A DNA stretch of 10,596 nt from Pseudomonadota bacterium (GCA_023436825.1 JAEZHS010000293.1:1-10596); one strand, 5' to 3'. Counted from the stretch's first letter, positions 1 through 7,065 are shown. Translations and numbers: made by a program. The notes: generated by a model from the letters alone, not told the origin.

Positions 1-212
1 CGGCTTCCTTGCCGTCGACGGCAAGGAAGATCGCCGTGGCACCCTCCTGGCGCAGGCGCTCGGCCTCGCCCTCGAGCGCGGTCGTGGCGACGCCGAGTTC
101 GCCGAGGAAACGCGCATTGCCGAGCGCAAGACGATGGCCATCGACAGTACCCACGACGCCCTTGCCGGTGGGCGAGTCGAAATCGGCGACATCGGATAGC
201 GCGAGCTTGCGC
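1..212 (-). pseudogene. Copper-translocating P-type ATPase fragment (N-domain piece)
   Basis: Read on the minus strand, the last ~70 codons to the window edge give DFDSPTGKG, then VDGHRLALGNARFLGEL, then RLRQEGATAIFLAVDGKEA. This is the nucleotide-binding (N) domain of CopA-type heavy-metal P1B ATPases, including the Gly-rich GKGV ATP-contact region and the GN-RFL strand. In the family, the DKTGT phosphorylation motif and an SEHPLA motif should lie just before this. Instead, beyond about position 212 the same frame reads Arg/Ala/Pro-rich sequence with no resemblance to an ATPase, and I see no match in the other minus frames. The 5' two thirds of the gene (membrane and actuator domains) is therefore absent here. 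The gene continues to the left of the window, so whether the 3' part is intact is unknown. Such ATPases export Cu(I) across the inner membrane; this piece cannot do so alone. Confidence 0.75.
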
Positions 213-248
213 ACGTGCCGGGAGGCCTCAGGCCCTGGCGCGAGCTCA

Positions 249-509
249 ATGACAGTGTGGCGCCTGGCGGCGGCCGGTCGCCATGACGGTGTTGCCCAAA
301 ATCGCGCTGACGGCAGCCACAAGGCGGCCGGAAAGCTCACGCTGAAGCACGGTCCGATCAAGAAGCTCGACATGGACGGCATGACCATGGTGTTCCGCGT
401 CGCCGATTCCGCAATGCTCGACAGGGTGAAGGCGGGCGACAGGATCGAGTTCGAGGCCGACCGCGTGAACGGCGCGATCACCGAGACGAAGTTCGGCAAG
501 GGCCATTGA
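249..509 (+). CDS. CusF/EcnB-like copper-binding protein, 5' end probably damaged
   Basis: The last ~60 residues are a CusF-type small periplasmic Cu(I)/Ag(I) chaperone domain: AAGKLTLKHGPIKKLD, then MDGMTMVFRV and VKAGDRIEFEADRVNG. Counting from ATG 249 (86 aa), the likely metal ligands are H34, M42 (at the Trp44 site of E. coli CusF), M45 and M47. A proline common before the MTM motif is replaced by Asp43. What is wrong is the N-terminus. The in-frame start has no signal peptide, yet ATG 283 in another frame begins MTVLPKIALTAA, which looks like a signal peptide start, and hits a stop after about 20 codons. A deletion removing the rest of the signal and first strand and shifting the frame would explain both. 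It may be a non-exported relic. The copper ATPase piece at the left edge suggests a former copper-resistance locus. Confidence 0.7.
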   Translation: MTVWRLAAAGRHDGVAQNRADGSHKAAGKLTLKHGPIKKLDMDGMTMVFRVADSAMLDRVKAGDRIEFEADRVNGAITETKFGKGH

Positions 510-531
510 CGTCTGCAACGACTGGTGATCG

Positions 532-798
532 ATGAAGCCCACGGTTCCGGCGGCATGCGGTGTTCTGCTGATCGCCGCCGCCTTCCTTGCCGGCCCCGGC
601 CATGCCGAGGACCGCGAACTTCAGGCTATCCTGGAGAAGCTGAGGTGCGTCCCGTCGAAGGTGACTCCGATCAGCCTGGCGCCGACCGTGACGGCCTACG
701 ACGTGCTGTGCAAGGGAAGCGACAAGATGGTCCATCTCGTTTGCCGCGAGTCGGAGTGCAGGTTGCAGCCAAAACCCAGTGAGGACGAGGAGCGTTAG
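532..798 (+). CDS. Small secreted cysteine-containing hypothetical protein
   Basis: The predicted protein is 88 aa. It starts MKPTVPAACG, then a hydrophobic run (VLLIAAAFLA) and a likely signal peptidase I site after GPGHA (about residue 25), so it should be exported to the periplasm. The mature part of about 63 residues carries four cysteines (C39, C60, C71, C76), which could form two disulfides, and ends in an acidic, charged tail (SEDEER). It begins 22 bp after the CusF-like gene stops and runs the same way, so the two may be cotranscribed. I do not recognise a family. A function linked to metal or redox stress is only a guess from position. The start is chosen because it gives a clean signal peptide; a competing ATG at 525 is in another frame with no such feature. 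Confidence 0.6.
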   Translation: MKPTVPAACGVLLIAAAFLAGPGHAEDRELQAILEKLRCVPSKVTPISLAPTVTAYDVLCKGSDKMVHLVCRESECRLQPKPSEDEER

Positions 799-847
799 AG
801 CACGATCCACTCAAGGGCGCGGGTTTTTCGGCCGTCAGGTGCCTGGT

Positions 848-1861
848 CTACTCGGCTGCCTTCGGCAACGCGCTGTTGGCGATGCGGAATCGCTGGCGGT
901 AGTCGTGCGGCGTCACGCCCAGCCGGCGGACGAAGGCGCGGCGCAGCTTGTCGAGCGTCTCGAAGCCGCAGCGCGCCGCAACGATCTGCACCGACAGCTG
1001 TGCTTCCTCGAACATGGCGCGTGCCGCATCGACGCGGATGCGCTCGATGAACTCGCGCGGCGCCTCGCCGGTCTCCTCGGTGAAGGCGCGCCGGAAGTTG
1101 CGCTCGCTCATGCCGGCGTGGGCTGCCAGCGCCCGCACGCTCAAGTCGGCGGTGAGGTTCTCCAGCGCCCACTCCTGGGCAAGCCGCACCGACGGGCTGG
1201 CGGAGAACTGCGCCAGCAGATGGTTGCTGACCTGCGCCTGGCCCGCCGGCCGCTTGAGATAGGCGACGAGCGCGCGGGCAACCCTGAGCGCGAGCGTGCG
1301 GCCGTGATCCTCCTCGATCATGGCGAGCGCCAGGTCGATGCCCGTGGTGACGCCGGCCGAGGTATAGACATTGCCGTCGCGCACGAAGATGCGGTCGACT
1401 TCGACGGTGACCTGCGGATAGCGCCGGCGCAGCTCGTCGACCAGTACCCAGTGGGTCGTCGCGCACTTGCCGTCGAGCAGGCCGGCGGCGGCGAGGACGA
1501 AGGCGCCGGTGCAGATCGAGCCGCAGCGGCGCGCGCGCGGTCCATTGGCCCTGAGCCAGCGGATCAGGCGCGGGTCGCGCCTCGCCTCGGCCTGGCCGAA
1601 TCCGCCCGACACGAGCAGCGTGTCGATCGGCCGCTCGATGTCTTCGAAGGCGATGCTCGGCATGATGCGCATTCCGAGCGACGTCTCGACCGGCGTGATA
1701 TCGGTGGCGGCGACGGTCACATCATAGAGGGCTCGCCGGGCGATGTAGTTGGCCGAAGCGAACGCTTCCAACGGTCCGACGACGTCCATCGCCATCACAC
1801 CGGGATAGACGAGCATGACGACCGAGCGCGGTTCGTCGGAAGTGACCAGGGAAAGTGGCAT
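848..1861 (-). CDS. GlxA-family transcriptional regulator (DJ-1/PfpI domain plus AraC HTH)
   Basis: The protein is 337 aa, full length for the family. Residues ~12-190 form a DJ-1/PfpI class I glutamine-amidotransferase-like fold: VVMLVYPGVMAMDVVGPLE at the start, the nucleophile-elbow-like SICTGAF with C117, and TTHW at 135-138. Residues ~228-326 are an AraC-type double helix-turn-helix (LSVRALAAHAGMSERNFRR, then IVAARCGFETLDKLRRAF). In known relatives (GlxA, FtrA, ArgR/CdhR of Pseudomonas) the PfpI domain senses a small metabolite rather than acting as an enzyme. The ligand here cannot be told from sequence. The gene is convergent with the small secreted protein upstream in the window and divergent from the AraC gene at 2128. 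No clear Shine-Dalgarno precedes ATG 1861; M16 is an alternative start. Confidence 0.9.
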   Translation of the reverse strand: MPLSLVTSDEPRSVVMLVYPGVMAMDVVGPLEAFASANYIARRALYDVTVAATDITPVETSLGMRIMPSIAFEDIERPIDTLLVSGGFGQAEARRDPRLIRWLRANGPRARRCGSICTGAFVLAAAGLLDGKCATTHWVLVDELRRRYPQVTVEVDRIFVRDGNVYTSAGVTTGIDLALAMIEEDHGRTLALRVARALVAYLKRPAGQAQVSNHLLAQFSASPSVRLAQEWALENLTADLSVRALAAHAGMSERNFRRAFTEETGEAPREFIERIRVDAARAMFEEAQLSVQIVAARCGFETLDKLRRAFVRRLGVTPHDYRQRFRIANSALPKAAE

Positions 1862-2127
1862 TGCTCGACGGGTTCACTACCACACTCTGGCAGTCGCTGC
1901 GCGACTACAAATTTCATCGGGACGGAGAATTCATGTCCCGGATGACGTCGGCATTCTGGTGATCGTGCCGCTCGGACTCGCAACCAGTGATCCGTCTGTC
2001 AGCTCGACGGGCTTGATTTCATGTAGAGTTGCAAATCAAACCGGGTTTCGGCATGCAAAGTCCACGCGTTGTGCGCGAGTGCATGAAATTGTGCGCGTCT
2101 GCATGGGAGCGCGACAGATCAGGGTGA
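1862..2127. promoter_or_regulatory. Divergent regulatory region between glxA-type and AraC genes
   Basis: This spacer separates two divergently transcribed regulators and should hold both promoters. No convincing -35/-10 pair was found. It contains an inverted repeat CGGGAC (1918-1923) / GTCCCG (1935-1940) with an 11-nt spacer and a short GTCGC-TGC-GCGAC hairpin at 1893-1905, both closer to the GlxA-type gene, plus the direct repeats annotated separately near the AraC start. Open frames crossing it have no recognisable protein content. Confidence 0.5.
2069..2105 (+). promoter_or_regulatory. Candidate AraC-type operator: two direct repeats, 20-bp period
   Basis: The unit TTGTGCGCGnnTGCATG occurs at 2069-2085 and again at 2089-2105, exactly 20 bp apart and on the same face of the helix. 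GCATG also occurs at 2051-2055. AraC-family activators typically bind two direct half-sites about 21 bp apart, one per HTH pair. The repeats end 22 bp before GTG 2128, so autoregulation of the AraC gene is a reasonable inference. Binding is not shown by sequence alone. Confidence 0.4.
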
Positions 2128-3093
2128 GTGGTCGTGTCGGGGTTGGAATGGTTGCTCTACGAGCCTGCGGGGGAAACGGCCGTCGCTGCAGGTTCGCGCT
2201 TTGAAGTCGACGATGAACGCTGGCGCGGCAACGTCGAGCGCATAGTGATCTCGCCCAGCCTGCACGTTGTGCTGAACCACGTGCAGCCTCACCACGATTT
2301 CGGCGTCGAGCCGGTCGACCGGCTTTTCGGCGAGCATGTCGTCGGTCAGGTCATGCTCGCCGGCCGTGTCGACCTCGATTTCCGTGACGGCACGCAGGTT
2401 GTCGCGGCGGGCAGTCACGCTTTGCTCTACCGCTCGTCCGGCGGATTGCCGACCTATCGCTTCTCGAAGAGCGTGCCGTTCCGCTCGCTGGCTTACCAGA
2501 TCGACCTCGATAGCATCGCCCACTTGTTCGGTGACGACCTGCCGGCCGTGCTTGGCCGGCTGACGGAGCCATTGGTGGCCAATACCCGGCATGTGTCGAC
2601 GCGCGCCAGCCGGCACATGTCGGCGATTGCCGAGAGTCTGTTCGAGTCGGATCTCAACGGACCGCTGCGCCGCCTGATGATGGAGGGGGCGGCGCTGCAG
2701 TTGCTGGCGCTGCAGGCCGCGGCGGCATCGCGCCACCCATTGCCACAGGCCGGCTCAGGCCTGTCGGCGCGCGAGCGCGAGGCGGTGTGTGAAGCTCGCA
2801 CGCGCCTGCTCGCCGACATGCGCAGCCCGCCGACACTGGGCGAACTCGCCGACGCGGTGAGTCTCTCCGAACGCCGCCTGAGCGCCGCCTTCCGTTTGGA
2901 GTTCGGCATCGGTCCTTTCGAGATGCTGCGCGACCATCGGCTGGAGCATGCGCGGCAGGCGATGGAGCAGGGTGTCGTGAACCTGAAGGAGGTCTCTTTC
3001 AGGGTCGGCTACAACCATGTCAGCAACTTCGTGCACGCCTTCCGCGCGCGCTACGGCGCGTCGCCGCGGCAGTTCTTCGAAAACGAGGAGTGA
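2128..3093 (+). CDS. AraC-family transcriptional regulator
   Basis: The protein is up to 321 aa. The C-terminal ~95 residues are an AraC/XylS DNA-binding domain with two HTHs: LGELADAVSLSERRLSAAF at ~237-255, then LKEVSFRVGYNHVSNFVHAF at ~286-305, closing with RARYGASPRQF, the usual family signature. The N-terminal ~200 residues are a divergent sensor region with no motif that names the ligand. The start is uncertain. GTG 2128 abuts the purine-rich AGGGTGAG, while GTG 2134 lies about 5 nt past it and is better spaced, which would shorten the protein by two residues. The gene is 57 bp upstream of the Spy-like gene on the same strand and may control it. A degraded copy of its 3' end occurs at 7066-7166. 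Confidence 0.88.
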   Translation: MVVSGLEWLLYEPAGETAVAAGSRFEVDDERWRGNVERIVISPSLHVVLNHVQPHHDFGVEPVDRLFGEHVVGQVMLAGRVDLDFRDGTQVVAAGSHALLYRSSGGLPTYRFSKSVPFRSLAYQIDLDSIAHLFGDDLPAVLGRLTEPLVANTRHVSTRASRHMSAIAESLFESDLNGPLRRLMMEGAALQLLALQAAAASRHPLPQAGSGLSAREREAVCEARTRLLADMRSPPTLGELADAVSLSERRLSAAFRLEFGIGPFEMLRDHRLEHARQAMEQGVVNLKEVSFRVGYNHVSNFVHAFRARYGASPRQFFENEE

Positions 3094-3150
3094 GCGGCTC
3101 GCGCCTGGGTCAAGCTTCGAGCGGGACACGGGGTTCTGAGGGAGGAAGTG

Positions 3151-3690
3151 ATGAAGAAGCAGATGTCAGCCTTGGCGATCGCCCTGATGGCCATCGCGCC
3201 GGCGGCGCGGACGCAGACCCACCAGCCTTATGCCGGCCTGCAGGCGCGTCCAGTGAAGGCGTTGTCGGACCAGCAGATCGCCGACCTCAAGGCCGGCCGC
3301 GGCATGGGCCTCGCTCTGGCGGCCGAACTGAACGGCTATCCCGGTCCCGTGCACGTGCTGGAGCTGGCGACAGCGTTGGGGTTGAGCGATGAGCAACGCA
3401 CCAAGGTGGCCGAGTTGTTTGCCGCCATGAAGCGGGAAACCGTGCCGCTCGGCGAACGGCTGATCGCCGCGGAGACCGTGCTCGACCGACAGTTCGCCGA
3501 CCGGACGATCACCGCCTCGAGCCTGGGCGATGCCACGCGCAACATCGCAGCGCTGCAAGGCGAGCTGAGGCTGGCGCACCTGAAGTACCATCTGGAGACG
3601 CTCTCACTGCTGACACCCGAGCAGGTCGTGCGCTATGCGACCCTGCGGGGTTACGGCAATGCCCATACGCCGGGCCGGCATGGCCGCTGA
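3151..3690 (+). CDS. Spy/CpxP-like periplasmic heavy-metal resistance protein
   Basis: The protein is 179 aa. It has an N-terminal signal sequence (MKKQMSALAIALMAIAPAA) followed by an all-helical mature domain with two LTxxQ-like motifs: LSDEQRTKV at ~78-86 and LTPEQVVRY at ~154-162. The GMGLALAAELNGYPGP segment and PLGERLIAAETVLDRQF are typical of the Metal_resist/Spy-ZraP-CnrR-like group. Members bind metal ions or act as periplasmic chaperones under envelope or metal stress. ATG 3151 is chosen because GGAGGA at 3141-3146 sits 4 nt before it; a GTG one codon earlier is less likely. The AraC regulator just upstream is a likely controller. No His- or Cys-rich metal site stands out, so which metal (if any) it binds is unknown. 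Confidence 0.8.
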   Translation: MKKQMSALAIALMAIAPAARTQTHQPYAGLQARPVKALSDQQIADLKAGRGMGLALAAELNGYPGPVHVLELATALGLSDEQRTKVAELFAAMKRETVPLGERLIAAETVLDRQFADRTITASSLGDATRNIAALQGELRLAHLKYHLETLSLLTPEQVVRYATLRGYGNAHTPGRHGR

Positions 3691-4041
3691 TCGCTACCAG
3701 CCGATGGCTCAGAAGCTCACGAAAAAGCCGGAGTTGGCTGGTCAAGCCTTCTTGCTGTGCTGGCGTGACCAAGTCAGGAACCGGACCTGCCAAGAGATCA
3801 TTTGCCGACCGTTACGCCCGGTACCTCGAACCGACTTCAGCAGCTTGGGTGCGATGATGAGGAGAAGGATGGTCCGGACATCTTCCACGAATTGCATCCG
3901 CGACGAGCCGACCATCCCACATGAAGCCGCTGTTCGAGGGCAGATGGGAATGAGAAGTCTTGTGACGAACGCCGGGCGTTCTTATTTTCATTTTCCGAGT
4001 GCGCAGTCGTCCTGTGCGCTCGGGCCAACCGGGCTGACGTT
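3691..4041. other. Intergenic stretch without recognisable gene
   Basis: These 351 bases lie between the Spy-like gene and RNase HII. Open frames exist on both strands but none shows a protein family, a convincing start with ribosome site, or a clear gene remnant. The only structure I can support is the terminator-like hairpin at 3967-3994. Confidence 0.5.
3967..3994 (+). terminator. Candidate intrinsic terminator
   Basis: A perfect 6-bp stem GAACGC/GCGTTC with a CGG loop (3967-3981) is followed by the T-rich run TTATTTTCATTTT. It would end plus-strand transcription coming from the Spy-like gene or the spacer before rnhB. The stem is short and the T-run is broken, so strength is uncertain. 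It lies ~275 bp past the preceding stop codon. Confidence 0.5.
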
Positions 4042-4896
4042 GTGACACGCCTCCTGCTGACTGAGATTCGCCGTCGTTTCGTGATCGAAGCCTGTCCGCT
4101 CGACGGCGAGACGGAAGCTGCCTTGAAGGCCGATCCGCGCCCCGGCGCAAAAGCAATCCTGGATGCCATAACGCGGAGGCGCAGCGACAATCGCTCCGAG
4201 GGCCAACGGCTGCGCAAGCTCCTTCGCTACGAAAGCGCACTTTGGGCCGCCGGTATTGTCCATGTCGCCGGCGTCGATGAAGCCGGCATGAGCCCGCTGG
4301 CGGGCCCGGTGGCGGCTGCGGCTGTTGTCTTCGCCCCGGGTTCCCGCATCGTCGGCATCGACGATTCGAAAAAGCTCGATCCAGCGACCCGAGACAGGCT
4401 CTCCGCCGAAATCAAGGAGAGGGCCGTCGCGTGGTCCGTGGCCTTTGCCGAGGTCGAGGAAATCGACAGCATCAATATCTATCGGGCCGGACTGCTGGCC
4501 ATGCGTCGTGCGGTGGAAGGACTGTCCCAGGCACCCCAACATATCCTTGTCGATGCGCGCCGCCTCGGAGAACTGCAGATCCCCCAGGAAGCCATCGTAA
4601 AGGGCGATTGCAAGAGCTTGACCATTGCCGCCGCCTCGATCCTCGCCAAAACCGCGCGAGACCGGCTCATGCACAGACTGGATGGCGAGTTTCCGGGCTA
4701 CGGCTTCGCACAGCACAAGGGCTATCCCGTGCGCGAGCATCTGGCTGCTCTCGCTCGGCTCGGCGCCTCGCCCGTCCATCGTCGCTCCTTCGCTCCGGTC
4801 CGAATGGTGCTCGGCCTGCCGCCGCTGTCGCCATGGCCGGACCTGGACATGCCTGTGGAGGGCAGCGACGCAGAACCGAACCAGGACCGCAACTGA
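4042..4896 (+). CDS. rnhB: Ribonuclease HII, long form with N-terminal extension
   Basis: The protein is 284 aa. RNase HII cleaves the RNA strand of RNA/DNA hybrids and nicks 5' of single ribonucleotides in DNA. Catalytic acidic residues are all present: D79 and E80 in GVDEAG, D171 in ILVDARR and D189 in KGDCKS, with [10 protein letters not shown] at 219-228 and HRRSF at 246-250. The first ~70 residues are an extension (ending [15 protein letters not shown]) seen in the Bacillus-type long form and absent from E. coli RnhB. One oddity: the junction-sensing GRG motif after DEA reads G82-M-S84. The GTG at 4042 gives a full extension but has only a weak ribosome site. The stop is 4 bp before the ligase gene, so the two are surely cotranscribed. 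Confidence 0.92.
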   Translation: MTRLLLTEIRRRFVIEACPLDGETEAALKADPRPGAKAILDAITRRRSDNRSEGQRLRKLLRYESALWAAGIVHVAGVDEAGMSPLAGPVAAAAVVFAPGSRIVGIDDSKKLDPATRDRLSAEIKERAVAWSVAFAEVEEIDSINIYRAGLLAMRRAVEGLSQAPQHILVDARRLGELQIPQEAIVKGDCKSLTIAAASILAKTARDRLMHRLDGEFPGYGFAQHKGYPVREHLAALARLGASPVHRRSFAPVRMVLGLPPLSPWPDLDMPVEGSDAEPNQDRN

Positions 4897-4900
4897 GCCG

Positions 4901-5851
4901 ATGGCACGAATCTCAAAACTCCCGAAGCGATTGCAGCCCATGCTGGCCACCTTGACCGATGGCCCGTTCGATGACCCGGAGTGGGTGTTCGAGACCAAGT
5001 GGGATGGCAATCGCGTCGTGGCCGTGATCGAGGACAGTCGCGTCATCCTTTATTCGCGCAATGGGAAGATCGTCAGCGACAACTACATGCCGATCGCCAG
5101 GGCCCTTGAGAAGGTGAGGCACGACGCGGTGATCGATGGCGAACTCGTTGCGCTCGATCCAAAGGGCGTTTCTCGCTTCCAGTTGCTGCAGAATGCTCTG
5201 CGTACCAGCACCAATCTTCACTATTGCATGTTCGATCTCATGGCGCTCGATGGCGAGGACCTGCGTCACCTCCCCTTGATCGAACGCAAAGCACGGCTGA
5301 AGCCAATCGTGCCCAGGGATCGCCTGCTGAGTTTCAGCAGCCATCGGCGGACGCATGGCACGCGGTATTTCAAGGAGGCCGAGAGCGAAGGCCTCGAAGG
5401 CATCATGGCCAAGCGTGCTCAGAGTGTGTATCTCTCGGGCGCTCGCAGCACAGACTGGCTCAAGATCAAGACCGTCAAGGGCCAGGAGGTCGTGATCGTC
5501 GGATTCACAGCGCCTCGCCGGTCTCGCTCCCATTTCGGCTCGCTCGTCATGGCCGTGCGCGACGGCGCCACATGGCGCTATGTCGGACACGTGGGGACGG
5601 GGTTCTCGCACTCGGCACTTGCCGAAATCCATGCAAGACTTTCACCGCTACGCACCGACAGCTCGCCGTTCACCAGACCGGTAAAGGACGAGGCGACCAC
5701 CACCTGGGTAAGACCCCGAATCGTCGCCGAAGTGAAGTTCACCGAGTGGACGGATGCCGGGGAGATGCGCCATCCCGCGTTCGTCGGCCTGCGCGATGAC
5801 AAGACGCCAGAAGAGGTCGTGCTGGAGAGGCCCAAGCGTCAACCGGCTTAG
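4901..5851 (+). CDS. ATP-dependent DNA ligase, stand-alone LigD-type ligase domain
   Basis: The protein is 316 aa. It contains the nucleotidyltransferase motifs of ATP ligases in order: motif I KWDGNR with the adenylated lysine K33, YSRNGK (~51-56), VIDGELVALD (~78-86), motif III YCMFDLMALDG (~108-118), motif IV EGIMAK (166-171) and motif V DWLKIK (185-190). A C-terminal OB fold follows (YVGHVGTGFS, then VAEVKFTEWTDAGEMRHP). This matches the ligase domain of bacterial NHEJ LigD, with no polymerase or phosphoesterase domain. No Ku gene is in the window. ATG 4901 is chosen because it starts 4 bp after the RNase HII stop; the same frame is open further upstream but overlaps rnhB without ligase content. 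Sealing of nicks or double-strand breaks, perhaps after ribonucleotide removal by RNase HII, is the inferred role. Confidence 0.92.
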   Translation: MARISKLPKRLQPMLATLTDGPFDDPEWVFETKWDGNRVVAVIEDSRVILYSRNGKIVSDNYMPIARALEKVRHDAVIDGELVALDPKGVSRFQLLQNALRTSTNLHYCMFDLMALDGEDLRHLPLIERKARLKPIVPRDRLLSFSSHRRTHGTRYFKEAESEGLEGIMAKRAQSVYLSGARSTDWLKIKTVKGQEVVIVGFTAPRRSRSHFGSLVMAVRDGATWRYVGHVGTGFSHSALAEIHARLSPLRTDSSPFTRPVKDEATTTWVRPRIVAEVKFTEWTDAGEMRHPAFVGLRDDKTPEEVVLERPKRQPA

Positions 5852-5908
5852 AGCCCCTGATCAAGGCACCCGCTATGGCTGCGGCAAGCGCAGCCGCGGC
5901 CGTACCAG

Positions 5909-6300
5909 GTTGGCGAGGCGCCCGGTGCCGAGGAATCCGTGCAAGGCAGGCCTTTTGTCGGGCCAGCCGGTCGGGCGTTGCGTGAGATGCTGGAGGAGGC
6001 TGGAATTGATGCCGAACAGGTTCGTTTGGCAAACGCCATTCCGTTTCGGCCGATCGCGTCCTCCAAGGGCGGCCGCGCACTCGTAGCGCAACGATCGAGG
6101 AAGTCGATCGCCATGGGCAGCAGTGCTGACATATCCGGCGTTCCAGGCCAGGCGTGATCATTGCCCTCGGGAGCGCAGCGGCTCGCCTGGGCCGAATCAG
6201 CGGTCATCCACGTCCAAACGGCGCTTGAAACCCGCGAAGAGGCCATCCCTCGACGAAGGGTGTGAACCTCGTCTTGGCGACGAACGCAGCCTTCCTGCGC
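5909..6300 (+). pseudogene. Decayed uracil-DNA glycosylase superfamily gene (family 4-like)
   Basis: Frame one (from 5909) reads VGEAPGAEE, GRPFVGPAGRALREMLEE, AGIDAEQV, then NAIPFRP: motif A and the following core of the family 4/5 UDG superfamily. After about 6073 the match continues in another frame as ATIEEVDRHGQQC, stops at TGA 6127-6129, and resumes in that same frame with RSRPGVIIALGSAAARLGR, the usual VIxALG strand. The same frame, past another stop at 6226, reads NLVLATNAAFLR, possibly a worn HPS-LLR motif. The N-terminal Fe-S cysteine region is missing. So there is one frameshift, at least one nonsense codon and a truncated 5' end. Functional relatives excise uracil from DNA. Its position 57 bp after the ligase suggests a former repair operon. 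Confidence 0.8.
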
Positions 6301-6496
6301 CCGACCGTCGATGCCAGCGGCCGGTCGATCGGGTTCGTAGCCGCTCGCCAGCGAAACGCCTGCGCCGTTCCGCCGTTCCGCCGTCAGCGCCCGGCAGCTG
6401 GGCCCCTCTCGCATCCAACAAAACCACGAAGCGTTGATGGCACAGCTACGGTTCTCTCCAGCAGTTTCAAAGTCTCGCCAAGAAGAGGAGATGCCC
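6301..6496. other. Leader region of the Hsp20 gene
   Basis: No protein family is seen here. A near-perfect 8-bp tandem repeat CGCCGTTC occurs at 6363-6370 and 6371-6378. The purine-rich AGAGGAG at 6484-6490 serves as ribosome binding site for ATG 6497. A clear heat-shock sigma promoter was not found. Confidence 0.4.
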
Positions 6497-7018
6497 ATGA
6501 GCGAAGCAGCCAAAGCCCCTGAGAAAGCCGACGAAAATGCCAATGGCGGTTCCCCGGCGCGGCGACCGTTCGAGAGCCTGCGCCGCGAGGTCGACCGGAT
6601 CTTCGACGAGTTCGGCAGCGAATTCTGGCGCTCACCCTTCCGCCGCTCGGGAGATTCCATATTCCGCCGTGAACTGACGGCCGGTAATGCGCCCGCCGTC
6701 GACATCGTCGAGAAAGAAAATGCCTTCGAGGTGACGGCGGACGTGCCGGGCTTCGATGACAAGAGCATCGAGGTCCAGGTCGTGAACGGCTCGCTTTGGA
6801 TCAAAGGTGAGCGCAAGTCCGAACGAGAGGAGAAGCAGAAGGGCTACTATCTGAGCGAGCGCGAGTTTGGATCGTTCCAGCGCTGCTTCCGGCTGCCCGA
6901 CGGCATCGACACCGACAAGATAGAGGCCAACCTGAAGAAGGGCGTCTTGATCGTGACCTTGCCGAAGACCGCAGATGCACAGAAGGCGGCGAAGAAGATC
7001 GAAATCAAGGAAGCCTGA
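6497..7018 (+). CDS. Small heat-shock protein, Hsp20/alpha-crystallin family
   Basis: The protein is 173 aa. It is an ATP-independent cytoplasmic holdase that binds unfolding proteins. The N-terminal arm (1-65) is charged and variable. The alpha-crystallin domain spans ~66-157 (PAVDIVEKENAFEVTADVPG, then SFQRCFRLPDGIDTDKIEA) and ends with the family signature ANLKKGVLIVTLPK (144-157). A C-terminal IEI triplet (168-170) matches the I-x-I oligomerisation motif. ATG 6497 is chosen because AGAGGAG lies 6 nt before it; ATG 6491 touches that site, and earlier ATGs lack one. The gene stands alone and is closed by a strong terminator 7 bp after its stop. It is intact, unlike both its upstream and downstream neighbours. 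Confidence 0.93.
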   Translation: MSEAAKAPEKADENANGGSPARRPFESLRREVDRIFDEFGSEFWRSPFRRSGDSIFRRELTAGNAPAVDIVEKENAFEVTADVPGFDDKSIEVQVVNGSLWIKGERKSEREEKQKGYYLSEREFGSFQRCFRLPDGIDTDKIEANLKKGVLIVTLPKTADAQKAAKKIEIKEA

Positions 7019-7024
7019 CCTAGA

Positions 7025-7065
7025 GAACTCCGGCCTTGGACTGTTTCGCCCAAGGCCGGTTCTTT
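7025..7065 (+). terminator. Intrinsic terminator of the Hsp20 gene
   Basis: A perfect 10-bp stem CCGGCCTTGG (7030-7039) / CCAAGGCCGG (7050-7059) has a 10-nt loop, extended by a GAA/TTC pairing outside one unpaired T, and is followed by TTCTTT and more T-rich sequence. It begins 7 bp after the Hsp20 stop codon. Confidence 0.85.

Noticed and set aside
779..1945. 388-aa plus-strand ORF
   Set aside because: It is antisense to the GlxA-type regulator, Arg/Ala/Gly/Asp-rich, and has no family features.
4625..4900. Upstream extension of the ligase frame into rnhB
   Set aside because: The extra 92 codons overlap rnhB out of frame and show no ligase sequence; ATG 4901 begins the conserved part.
3988..5046. 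352-aa minus-strand ORF opposite rnhB
   Set aside because: Shadow of the RNase HII coding frame; no recognisable motif.
6224..6248. Sigma-32-like CTTGAA and CCATCC boxes upstream of hsp20
   Set aside because: The spacing is too short, the -10 match is partial, and the site lies about 250 bp before the start, inside the UDG relic.
6455..6491. Possible RNA thermometer: TCTCC could pair with GGAGA at the Hsp20 ribosome site
   Set aside because: Only 5 bp across a 27-nt loop; no ROSE-type conserved structure seen.
5848..6816. 322-aa minus-strand ORF
   Set aside because: It runs antisense to the UDG relic and the Hsp20 gene; Ser/Ala/Arg-rich with no domain.
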